IMG/VR virus record: IMGVR_UViG_3300012210_000017
Span: 1 to 28,050 of that record
DNA length: 28,050 nucleotides
Strand: one strand, 5' to 3'
Origin: a virus
The position numbers were made by a program, and so were the translations under genes. Each line of letters begins with the position of its first letter. Position 1 is the first letter of the stretch. The notes beneath the pieces are model-generated. The model ran no database searches, was not told the DNA's origin, and was given only the letters and a program-made list of their open reading frames with translations. Shown piece by piece: positions 1 to 5,966 of this stretch.

Positions 1-340
1 CGTCACTGAGGCCGGCACGGAGGCCGGCACTGAGGCCGGCACCGAGGCCGGCACCGAGGCCGGCACCGAGGCCGGCACTGAGGCCGTCACTGAGGCCGGC
101 ACCGAGGCCGGCACTGAGGCCGTCACTGAGGCCGTCACTGAGGCCGTCATTGAGGCCGTCATTGAGGCCGTCACTGAGGCCGTCACTGAGGCCGTCACTG
201 AGGCCGGCACGGAGGCCGGCACCGAGGCCGTCACTGAGGCCGGCACGGAGGCCGGCACTGAGGCCGGCACCGAGGCCGTCACTGAGGCCGTCATTGAGGC
301 CGGCACTGAGACCGGCACCGAGGCCGTCACTGAGGCCGGC
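1..340. repeat. 12-bp tandem repeat array, 28 units, continuing past the left edge
   Basis: Twenty-eight exact 12-bp units occupy 1-336 with no length change, followed by a partial unit to 340. The unit is CG[G/T]CA[C/T][C/T/G]GAGGC, with one GAGAC variant near 307-312. Only positions 3, 6 and 7 normally vary. Thirteen units have T at position 3 and fifteen have G. Because the unit is a multiple of three, several frames stay open through the array. The minus-strand frame G-L-x-[A/D] joins an ordinary protein sequence with a start codon at 574, so the array is read as coding repeat rather than intergenic satellite. The array touches base 1, so its full length is unknown. Confidence 0.97.
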
Positions 341-574
341 AAATTTAGAAATCTTTGTCAGGACATGCAGAGCTATCGCCGCCGTCATCGGCGACGGCAT
401 CCAAAAAAACAGCGGCGCAGGCAGGTTGACAACTGCATATGCGTCAGTGATAGCCCGCTCAGCTGCCGCGTGATCAGCCGGCATGCAAGACGTTCCCTGT
501 GCCCACATCTCGGCGCGAAACTTTATCAGCAGTTCTGCCTGTACTGGCGTTAGACGTTCAATTTTCTTCATCAT
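1..574 (-). CDS. DUF6745-like protein with tetrapeptide repeats, partial (C-terminus outside window)
   Basis: The reading frame starts at the ATG at 574 (a second ATG is at 571, and an in-frame ATG at 640 without a ribosome site) and is open to base 1, giving at least 191 residues. Residues 1-79 are ordinary globular sequence: MKKIERLTPVQAELL near the start, then a PADHAAAERAI-type stretch, an AYAVVNLPAP stretch and FFWMPSPMTAAIA. This matches my memory of DUF6745 N-termini (LTPEQ, PADR-AEAA, a WxxSP motif). From residue 80 it becomes pure G-L-x-[A/D] tetrapeptides: GLSD/GLND (13) and GLSA/GLGA/GLRA (15). DUF6745 proteins of actinobacteria carry a similar period-four low-complexity stretch at this place. 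Function is unknown. It is the last visible gene of the minus-strand operon, and its neighbour at 701-1198 supports the family call. The start site has only a weak AGG upstream. Confidence 0.72.
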   Translation of the reverse strand, partial: MMKKIERLTPVQAELLIKFRAEMWAQGTSCMPADHAAAERAITDAYAVVNLPAPLFFWMPSPMTAAIALHVLTKISKFAGLSDGLGAGLSAGLNDGLSDGLGAGLSAGLRAGLSDGLGAGLRAGLSDGLSDGLSDGLNDGLNDGLSDGLSDGLSAGLGAGLSDGLSAGLGAGLGAGLGAGLSAGLRAGLSD

Positions 575-700
575 CCTGTGATTCCAATATTTTTCTGCCA
601 AACCCTTCGCCCAAGGCCTCACTGATCGCCCAAAGTTCATCGAATAAAATCAGACCGATGACGCAGGAGAGACGGTGAGAGCCATGGCATCATTCATAAT

Positions 701-1198
701 TCAATCTGCAACGATACGTGTTTCGGCACCCGCGCTCTCGATCTGGCGCCCGATCAAATAGCGGCCATGCTGAAGACGTATCCCGGTGTGCTCTTCGTGA
801 TTAATGACGACAGGTGCCTCCACCACGAGACAGCCGATGGCGAGATCCGTGCGGGTCATGATCCCGGCCGATACCATCGCACGGACCGCAGCCGGGTCAC
901 GGTACATGCGCGCGCTCGCGGTAATCTTCCGCGAAGCACCACCGAGTGCCTTGCGCAGCTTCGGATCGCGGGTGGCCAGCAATGGGTCACCGGTCTCACG
1001 CGGCTGTGCTTGGAAATTTTTCTGGCGCATATCGATCGCGTGGTGATGCCCGCTCACCTCGCCTTCCTGCAGGATCAGGCGTCCGTCGATGGGCTTGATC
1101 TCGTCGACCGTGGAAATCTTGATCTTGTCGGGAATCGGGACAATCGAGACATCGCCCTGAAACGCGCAACCTTTGGTCTTATCGAAATCGTGGATCAT
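701..1198 (-). CDS. small His-motif protein, usual partner of DUF6745 genes
   Basis: 165 residues with a clear AGGAGA site about eight bases before the ATG. Near the N-terminus is a QGDVSIVPIP strand (residues 14-23), then DGRLILQEGEVSGHHHAI (residues 39-54, three adjacent His). The C-terminal half carries APVVINHEEHTGI (residues 128-140) and ends GRYLIGRQIE...RIVAD. From memory, the same order (QGDV, GxxxGHxHAI, HEEH, GxYxVxRQREY) occurs in short hypothetical proteins next to DUF6745 genes. The spaced His motifs suggest a small cupin-like metal-binding barrel, which is inference. About 60 residues (59-121) rich in Arg, Lys and Ala lie between the two His motifs, so this copy may carry an insertion. 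It lies directly upstream of the repeat gene at 574, same strand, with a 126-base gap. Confidence 0.72.
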   Translation of the reverse strand: MIHDFDKTKGCAFQGDVSIVPIPDKIKISTVDEIKPIDGRLILQEGEVSGHHHAIDMRQKNFQAQPRETGDPLLATRDPKLRKALGGASRKITASARMYRDPAAVRAMVSAGIMTRTDLAIGCLVVEAPVVINHEEHTGIRLQHGRYLIGRQIESAGAETRIVAD

Positions 1199-1231
1199 TA
1201 TCGTCGTCTCCTATGCAGCGGAATTCTGCGG

Positions 1232-1501
1232 TTAAGAATGCTTACGCGAATCCCGCGCGTGATCAAATGCCGCTGCCTGCCGGTCATAGTTCTGCGGCGG
1301 GTCGTCATAGAAACCGGCCTCGCTCAGAAGCTCGTTCGTCACGTCGGTGACTTCGGTACCGCGCACATGATGAATGAAGGCGATCTGGCCATATTCCTTG
1401 TGCCGGATACGGTCTATGACGTTGGCCCGCGTGATCTCCGGATCAACGATCGATTCACGTCCACGCCGGCCGTAGTCGATCATTACGATAAGATATTCCA
1501 T
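1232..1501 (-). CDS. hypothetical protein, 89 residues
   Basis: The start MEYLIVMID at 1501 is chosen over an upstream in-frame ATG at 1621 because AAGGAG lies seven bases before it, and because the longer form would overlap the next gene and has an atypical Arg-rich N-terminus. The protein is mixed charged, with an N-terminal beta-strand-like YLIVMIDYG and a polar C-terminus. I do not recognise a family. It ends 33 bases before the His-motif gene at 1198, so co-transcription is likely. Confidence 0.7.
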   Translation of the reverse strand: MEYLIVMIDYGRRGRESIVDPEITRANVIDRIRHKEYGQIAFIHHVRGTEVTDVTNELLSEAGFYDDPPQNYDRQAAAFDHARDSRKHS

Positions 1502-1566
1502 GGCACGCTCCTTGATTGGAGGATAGACCCGGAACAGCGCGAGATGGCGACGGCGATTGTGTGGCG

Positions 1567-1857
1567 TCACAGCGGATGTCCCATGAACTCGCCATCGTCG
1601 CTGGCCGGTGGGCCGTCGCAACGCGGCGGAAAAACGATGTGTTGCTGATAACTGAACTCTGGCGCAAGCTCGCCTTTATCGAACTGGCCAATTAGGCCGG
1701 CGCCATCCCGATCGATAATGCGAACCTCGGCCCACGCCTGCCATCTCGCCGACCACATCTGCGCAACTCGCAAGGCATCTGCAGCATGTACAAATTTGCC
1801 GAGAAGATCGCCAGGATAGGCGATGACGTGAAATGGAGTTCTCTTGAACTTGGCCAT
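1567..1857 (-). CDS. hypothetical protein, 96 residues, first gene of the left operon
   Basis: GGAG stands five bases before the ATG at 1857. The sequence begins MAKFKRTPFHVIAYPGD and has aromatic, moderately hydrophobic central helices (AQMWSARWQAWAEVRIID). No family is recognised. As first gene after the divergent control region (1860-1969), it should be regulated by whatever binds the two palindromes there. There is a 65-base gap to the next gene. Confidence 0.65.
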   Translation of the reverse strand: MAKFKRTPFHVIAYPGDLLGKFVHAADALRVAQMWSARWQAWAEVRIIDRDGAGLIGQFDKGELAPEFSYQQHIVFPPRCDGPPASDDGEFMGHPL

Positions 1858-1882
1858 ATGCGCTCCTGTCTGACGCCGAACA

Positions 1883-1899
1883 GTTGCACACTACGCAAC
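1883..1899. promoter_or_regulatory. palindromic operator candidate 1
   Basis: GTTGC, seven bases, GCAAC: a perfect five-base dyad of 17 bases. The same arms and spacer length recur at 1942-1958. It lies 26 bases upstream of the minus-strand start at 1857. Confidence 0.7.
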
Positions 1900-1941
1900 A
1901 CAACGCAAGAGGGGAAAGAAAAATAAAATACGTTGACGCCG

Positions 1942-1958
1942 GTTGCTAAATATGCAAC
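1942..1958. promoter_or_regulatory. palindromic operator candidate 2
   Basis: A second GTTGC-N7-GCAAC, centred 59 bases from the first and ending 11 bases before the ATG at 1970 of the HTH gene. It covers an alternative ATG at 1952. The size and symmetry fit a dimeric Cro/CI-type protein, most simply the product of the adjacent gene. No convincing -35/-10 pair could be fixed in this interval. Confidence 0.7.
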
Positions 1959-1969
1959 GGCTATCAGCC

Positions 1970-2161
1970 ATGAAAATCAATCTCACCAAGATGCTGTCCG
2001 ACAAGAATATTTTGAAGGCTGAGTTGGCGCGGCGGCTCGGGGTCAACAAAAGCCAGATCACGCGATGGGAACAAATTGGTATTCCGGCTGAGCGCGCGGT
2101 TCAGATCGAGCGCAAAACTGGGATACCCAGAGCAAAATTGAGGCCAGACCTTTATGTCTAA
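1970..2161 (+). CDS. Cro/YdaS-like helix-turn-helix regulator, 63 residues
   Basis: The protein begins MKINLTKMLSDKN. Its HTH is AELARRLGVNKSQITRWEQ (residues about 21-39), followed by IPAERAVQIERKTGI and a C-terminal RAKLRPDLYV. The LRPDLY ending and the PAERA helix are typical of Cro/YdaS-type phage repressors. In-frame ATGs at 1952 and further upstream exist, but the first lies inside operator 2. No Shine-Dalgarno is clear for either. It diverges from the 1857 operon across two identical palindromes, so autoregulation and control of that operon is the natural inference. The stop overlaps the next start at 2154. Confidence 0.85.
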   Translation: MKINLTKMLSDKNILKAELARRLGVNKSQITRWEQIGIPAERAVQIERKTGIPRAKLRPDLYV

Positions 2162-2903
2162 ATTGCCAAACCCCTGGATCGATTACCATTCCGCCACCTC
2201 CCAGGCGGAAACTGCGGCCGCCGTACCGGCAACACCCCGCCCCGAGGCGGCCGCAGTCCCTATTGCGAGTTCTGACGGCGGCATGAAAGAATTGCCCGCC
2301 AGCATCCCGGACTATAACGGGGTTAAGTCGCCCGCTCTGGTCACAGCGCACGGACTGTCGGGAAAATCATGTCCGTTAAGCCAGAGCGAGACTGGCCCGT
2401 CAGAAGCCTTCCCGAGTTCATCCGCACTTGATCCGATAGTGACATGCCGGATTATGTCGCAGGTGGAAGCGCAGCGGTACGAATTGACGTGCCTCAAAAC
2501 TGTCGGAGCGACTGTAAGCGCCCGCTGCGCAGATATTCAACCTTCACCCGCGCTGGGTCACGGCTCCCAACCTCCGGGACGGAGCGAGCTGATATCGTCA
2601 GCTCCTGGCGCGGGTGATCCGGTCGTTACGTCACAAACGCCCTGTGCTGATGATGTGATGGCCGGACAAATTCAGAGTTCTGGCGCGGATGATCCTAAGG
2701 TCACCCCATTCAACGACATCGTCGCCGGCATGATCGCGCAGCTCTATCGTGAGGATAGTGAGACCGGCGGGGATTGGCACGAGACCGGGTTTAAGCCAGA
2801 CATGAGCGCTATTGCGGATGCTCTCGACATGCCCGCGTTCCTCGCCGACCCGAGCGCGGAGTTCCTCGCGGCAATCCAGCAGGTGACGGGGTTCTCAAGA
2901 TGA
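2154..2903 (+). CDS. hypothetical protein, 249 residues, low-complexity centre
   Basis: It starts eight bases inside the upstream HTH gene and ends with an ATGA overlap at 2900, so it sits firmly in an operon. Residues 1-180 are rich in Ala, Ser, Pro and Gly and look disordered. The last 60 residues (from about PFNDIVAGMIAQLYRE) look folded and helical, with acidic and aromatic positions. I do not recognise the family. The C-terminal part may be the functional domain with a variable linker in front. Confidence 0.7.
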   Translation: MSKLPNPWIDYHSATSQAETAAAVPATPRPEAAAVPIASSDGGMKELPASIPDYNGVKSPALVTAHGLSGKSCPLSQSETGPSEAFPSSSALDPIVTCRIMSQVEAQRYELTCLKTVGATVSARCADIQPSPALGHGSQPPGRSELISSAPGAGDPVVTSQTPCADDVMAGQIQSSGADDPKVTPFNDIVAGMIAQLYREDSETGGDWHETGFKPDMSAIADALDMPAFLADPSAEFLAAIQQVTGFSR

Positions 2904-3220
2904 GCTGGAATGACGATAGCTGGAAAGATTCGTACGACGAATGGAAGCTCCGATCGCCATATGACGATGGCCCCGAATGTGATCACGAGGAATATGATAT
3001 CGATATTCTGGACGGACGCTGCCGCTGTAGTTGCGGACATAGTTGGTACGCGAGCAACGAGGAAATTAATGCCCAACTTGAGCTCCAAGCCGATTACCAG
3101 GAAGAGATGGATCTCGAGAACCGCCGGCAATGGTGGCGCGATCTCTGGTCGAAGATTTCCAGAGTTTTCCACCTATTTCGTCAGCCGATCAAATCCAATG
3201 ATGACGACATTCCTTTCTGA
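2900..3220 (+). CDS. small Cys/His-cluster protein, possible zinc binder
   Basis: 106 residues. The N-terminus is very acidic and Trp-rich (MSWNDDSWKDSYDEW). A metal-binding-like cluster follows: C27-x-H29 and then C41-x-C43-x-C45-x-H47 (RCRCSCGHSWY). The C-terminal half is helical and charged, with RRQWWRDLW. The cluster suggests a zinc ribbon or knuckle, but the spacing is not one I can assign. ATGA overlap with the gene before and eight bases to the next start. Confidence 0.72.
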   Translation: MSWNDDSWKDSYDEWKLRSPYDDGPECDHEEYDIDILDGRCRCSCGHSWYASNEEINAQLELQADYQEEMDLENRRQWWRDLWSKISRVFHLFRQPIKSNDDDIPF

Positions 3221-3228
3221 GGTTTCAA

Positions 3229-3756
3229 ATGACTGATGCCGGCTTCACTATCGACGGCCACCGCAATCGCAACAACACATGGACGCCGCCGCAGGATGAG
3301 ATGCTCAAGCGTCTGATTGCCAGGGGCATCTCACATACCGATGTGGCGGCGCGGATCAACAAGACATTCGGCACAACCTACACGCGAAACTCGACCATCG
3401 GAAGGTCATCGCGCAAGAAGTTCAAATCGAAAATCCCGGTCGGCGGCCACAAGAGCAAGAAGCGGCGCGGCCTTAAAAAACAGGCGAAACCGGAGAGATC
3501 GGAGCGAACCATGTTCAAGCCGATGAGTGGCCCGAAGCTGATTCCGGCCGAGTTGGCGCCACCGCAGGTCATCGAGATCGAGCCCCGGCGCGTCACGCTG
3601 CTTGAGCTGCGAACGGGGGAATGTCGTTGGCCTATTTCTGGTTACCCCGTTGATGAGCCTTTATATTTCTGCGGGCTCAATGCCGAGATCGACAAGCCGT
3701 ACTGCTGGCATCACTGCGCCCTTGCCTATCGGGCACCGGAGCCGCGACGGCGATGA
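3229..3756 (+). CDS. GcrA-like transcription regulator
   Basis: 175 residues. The N-terminal GcrA DNA-binding region is visible: TWTPPQDEMLKRLIARGISHTDVAARIN (one Trp, then a recognition-type helix), followed by TRNSTIGRSSR, where classical GcrA has TRNAVIGK. A basic linker (residues 65-95) precedes the C-terminal RNA-polymerase-contacting type domain: LLELRTGECRWP, FCGLN and PYCWHHCALAY. In Caulobacter, GcrA binds sigma-70 and adenine-methylated GANTC promoters. A phage copy could redirect host transcription or drive its own promoters (inference). GAGG six bases before the ATG supports the start. The stop overlaps the next start. Confidence 0.9.
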   Translation: MTDAGFTIDGHRNRNNTWTPPQDEMLKRLIARGISHTDVAARINKTFGTTYTRNSTIGRSSRKKFKSKIPVGGHKSKKRRGLKKQAKPERSERTMFKPMSGPKLIPAELAPPQVIEIEPRRVTLLELRTGECRWPISGYPVDEPLYFCGLNAEIDKPYCWHHCALAYRAPEPRRR

Positions 3757-4163
3757 GACGTTGTGTCCAACAAAAGAATAATGCTATGACCGTTATCCAA
3801 TTACCCATGAGTCCTTCTACCAACAACCTGTTCGTTAACAAAGGTCGCGGCCGGATCGACAGCCCGAAATATGCGGCGTGGAAATCACAAGCTGGCTGGT
3901 ATTTGCGGCGCCAGAAGCCGCCGCGGATCAAAGGCCCGGTCTCCATTCTGATCGAGGTCAGCTCGCGCGAGAGCAACGATACATGGGATCTTTGCAATCG
4001 TGAGAAGGCGGCGATGGATCTGCTCGTGACCCACGGCATCATCCAGGGCGATCACCGGCCGATCGTGCGTGAATTTATGATGCAATGGGCTGATTGTGAT
4101 GGCGTTCGGATCACAATACTGCCGCGCGATGAAATATCCTCAACGGAGGAGGCCGCCGAATGA
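3753..4163 (+). CDS. RusA-like Holliday-junction resolvase, altered active site
   Basis: 136 residues from the overlapping ATG at 3753; a second in-frame start, MTVIQLPM at 3786, fits the family length better. Family signs are LPMSPSTNN near the N-terminus, then D79-L-C81-N82-R-E-K85-xxx-D89 and GIIQGD100. Aligned by hand with E. coli RusA (catalytic D70, D72, D91), D79 matches D70, D100 matches D91, but D72 is replaced by C81. The expected role is cutting branched DNA during phage replication or packaging. Whether the Cys form is active is unclear. ATGA junctions on both sides place it in the plus-strand operon. Confidence 0.8.
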   Translation: MRRCVQQKNNAMTVIQLPMSPSTNNLFVNKGRGRIDSPKYAAWKSQAGWYLRRQKPPRIKGPVSILIEVSSRESNDTWDLCNREKAAMDLLVTHGIIQGDHRPIVREFMMQWADCDGVRITILPRDEISSTEEAAE

Positions 4164-4379
4164 GCCAGACTTGGACTATTTGCCCCGACTGTGGGGTCGG
4201 CCCAGGCGCCCGATCATTTGCGGCGCTGTCCTCGCTCTCGCGAGGCTCATATCTATCGCTGTGGCGCGCGTAAATCTCTTCACGACGCACATGAGGCGGT
4301 TAAGCGTGGGGAATATAAAAATCTTCTGCCGTTGGGAGATTCAACCCGAACACCAAGTAGGCCGCCGAATGAGGATTGA
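4160..4379 (+). pseudogene. frameshifted zinc-finger-like small gene
   Basis: The ATG at 4160 overlaps the RusA-like stop (ATGA) and reads MSQTWTICPDCG, then loses sense and stops after 37 codons. If one base is dropped from the GGGG run at 4193-4196, reading continues in the other frame as SAQAPDHLRRCPRSREAHIY, then RCGARKSLHDAHEAVKRGEY, ending at 4379. The joined product has C-x2-C followed by two more Cys, a plausible zinc finger of about 72 residues. This could be a sequencing indel, a real inactivating mutation, or programmed slippage at the G run. Evidence favours one broken gene rather than two small ones. Confidence 0.5.
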
Positions 4380-4962
4380 CACCGTCGCAGCGCTGTTCGT
4401 CGAAACGGGTGGATGCTATTTCGGGCTCGACGGCGTCGATCCTTGGGATCAGGCGAGGGATGCGCGCTTCTACCGTGGGCCATATCCTATCGTCGCGCAT
4501 CCGCCATGTCAGCGCTGGTGTCAGATGGCGCCGGTGAACCAAGCTAGATATGGGCATAAAATCGGCGACGATGGCGGAATTTTTGAATCTGCATTGCGGG
4601 CTCTGATTCTTTGCGGCGGCGTCATCGAGCATCCAGCTTTCTCTCTGGCATGGAAGGCGTTTGATCTACCTCGCCCTGACGCGTCGGGCTGCTGGATCCG
4701 TCAAAGCGGATTTTCAATCGCACACGTCGAGCAGGGCCATTATGGACATCCGTGCCGCAAGGCGACGTGGTTGCTCGCACATGAACCTGTAAGGTTACCG
4801 GAACTTATTAGAGGAAAATCTAAATCTGTTGGCTGGATCAGTACCGACCGCCCAAGACATGAGTTGGCCGCCATGGGCATCCGGCATATTCAACGAAAAG
4901 AGGCACGGGCCACCCCGTTGCCGTTCCGCGACCTTCTGCTGTCGATGGCGAGAACCCGATGA
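4369..4962 (+). CDS. PPCQ-motif protein, C5-methyltransferase-like fold
   Basis: The start MRIDTVAALF at 4369 gives 197 residues; longer in-frame starts run over the RusA-like gene and read unnatural sequence. Motifs resemble the cytosine-C5 methyltransferase core: ALFVETGGCYFGLDGVDPWD (residues 8-27) like the SAM loop, AHPPCQRW (43-50) with the PCQ catalytic motif, and GGVIEHP (83-89) at the place of the ENV motif. A GHYGHPCRKATWLL stretch and FRDLLL near the C-terminus follow. At under 200 residues it lacks an obvious target-recognition domain. I recall similar unannotated proteins in other phages. Activity is inference. It overlaps the next start. Confidence 0.7.
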   Translation: MRIDTVAALFVETGGCYFGLDGVDPWDQARDARFYRGPYPIVAHPPCQRWCQMAPVNQARYGHKIGDDGGIFESALRALILCGGVIEHPAFSLAWKAFDLPRPDASGCWIRQSGFSIAHVEQGHYGHPCRKATWLLAHEPVRLPELIRGKSKSVGWISTDRPRHELAAMGIRHIQRKEARATPLPFRDLLLSMARTR

Positions 4963-5423
4963 TGAGGATTGACAGCGGCCAACGCGGTCCCCTAAATGGC
5001 GGCGCCGGCCAAGTGTTCAGCTTGACCGGCGCAGATCGAGACTGGTTTACCGGACCAATCGACCATTCAAGTGCACTCTTAGCACTTCCCCGTCCGAAAT
5101 CCAATCCCCCCTCGTTTTCTGCCAAACCCTGGACAAACCCGTCCATCGGGCCAAGGTCCGCGAGCCTACCCAGGGCTGTTGCGGGTTCCCGCGGCAGAAT
5201 CTCAAAAAGAGCGGGCTCCGGTGATAATTACGACCCGCAGGCCAGGCGCGCTGCTGACGGATCGGTGGCCGCTATCCCGCGTCGAGCGGACATAATGACG
5301 GAGAAGGCCACCGCCGTCCCCTGCCAAGGTTGTCTTGATCCGTCTATGCCTCTCCAGCGACTCGTCTCAAGTTTCAGGCATCGGCTTTGCTTTCACCGGC
5401 AAAGCTATGCATCCGCAATCTGA
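4959..5423 (+). CDS. doubtful low-complexity ORF, 154 residues
   Basis: The ATG at 4959 (or 4962) overlaps the preceding stop, which favours translation, and the next 13 bases repeat the start of the upstream gene (ATGAGGATTGACA at both 4369 and 4962). The product is rich in Pro, Ser, Arg and Gly with no recognisable fold, and codon choice looks unlike the neighbours. If it is not a gene, 4963-5463 is a 500-base region holding only a seven-base inverted repeat at 5384-5405 (GCTTTGC, eight bases, GCAAAGC). Confidence 0.35.
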   Translation: MMRIDSGQRGPLNGGAGQVFSLTGADRDWFTGPIDHSSALLALPRPKSNPPSFSAKPWTNPSIGPRSASLPRAVAGSRGRISKRAGSGDNYDPQARRAADGSVAAIPRRADIMTEKATAVPCQGCLDPSMPLQRLVSSFRHRLCFHRQSYASAI

Positions 5424-5463
5424 ACTCAGTTTCATCGGCAAGCATCAAAGAAGGAATGAGCAC

Positions 5464-5643
5464 ATGAACGCATTGATTTTCATCGCACCGCATGAGCGCC
5501 ACGAAGCGATCGAGGTCTACCGCGACAGGCTTACCGAAGATCAGATTTCAGAGATCGAAGATGCTCCTGAAACGGCTATTGTGCAGTTGAATTTTGGCAT
5601 CGGATCGCCGGGTACAAAGGTAATTGTTATTGAGGAAGGCTAG
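5464..5643 (+). CDS. hypothetical protein, 59 residues
   Basis: AGAAGGAA stands about eight bases before the ATG at 5464, which is preferred over the far-upstream in-frame start at 5335. The product begins MNALIFIAPHERHEAIEVY and ends GTKVIVIEEG, with a short alpha/beta-looking pattern. No family recognised. Confidence 0.62.
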   Translation: MNALIFIAPHERHEAIEVYRDRLTEDQISEIEDAPETAIVQLNFGIGSPGTKVIVIEEG

Positions 5644-5652
5644 ATCCATCGT

Positions 5653-5700
5653 AGAGAGATTTCGAAGCGGCCCCCGCGACGGCAAGCAAGAAATCTCTCT
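5653..5700. promoter_or_regulatory. perfect 11-bp inverted repeat before a strong ribosome site
   Basis: AGAGAGATTTC at 5653-5663 pairs exactly with GAAATCTCTCT at 5690-5700 around a 26-base GC-rich loop. GAGGAGG follows immediately at 5701-5707. There is no T tract, so a translation-control or mRNA-processing hairpin is more likely than a terminator. Confidence 0.55.
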
Positions 5701-5768
5701 GAGGAGGTCTGAATCGTTTGCGTCGGAGTTGCGGGAAAAGAATGCAACTGGTGAGGAAAGAAAATCAG

Positions 5769-5966
5769 ATGACCGAAACGAAAGCCGAGGACCTGTGCGA
5801 AACTGCTTTTGCTCTCTCATGTCATGAGCAATTCAGGTTGGCGACGCTTGTAGCTGAAAACGTTGGCTATGTATTGGTGGCAGAGACTGAGCAGCGGCTC
5901 GCCCCTGATGTCATCTGGATCGATGGCGAAAGATACAAGCTGATCAAGGAAGAATATCCAGGATGA
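5769..5966 (+). CDS. hypothetical protein, 65 residues
   Basis: The ATG at 5769 has GAGGAAAG about eight bases upstream. An in-frame TTG at 5718, placed ten bases after the GAGGAGG that follows the 5653-5700 hairpin, would add 17 residues, so the start is uncertain. The sequence begins MTETKAEDLCETAF and ends LIKEEYPG. It stops inside an ATGA overlap with the next gene. No family recognised. Confidence 0.62.
   Translation: MTETKAEDLCETAFALSCHEQFRLATLVAENVGYVLVAETEQRLAPDVIWIDGERYKLIKEEYPG

Noticed and set aside
1-340. CRISPR array or iteron-type origin
   Set aside because: Units are contiguous 12-mers without spacers and are in frame with a protein; the variation follows codon positions. This is not CRISPR, and no replication initiator is adjacent.
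150-473. Arg/Pro-rich plus-strand frame through the 12-bp repeat
   Set aside because: It is a by-product of the repeat period. It has no ribosome site and its downstream part is antisense to the convincing N-terminus of the minus-strand gene starting at 574.
767-1648. 293-codon plus-strand frame over the left operon
   Set aside because: Antisense to the three minus-strand genes that have ribosome sites and recognisable motifs; no ribosome site of its own.
4096-4368. Longer N-terminus for the PPCQ protein
   Set aside because: The extra residues overlap the RusA-like gene and the zinc-finger frame and look random; the ATG at 4369 begins right at the conserved part.
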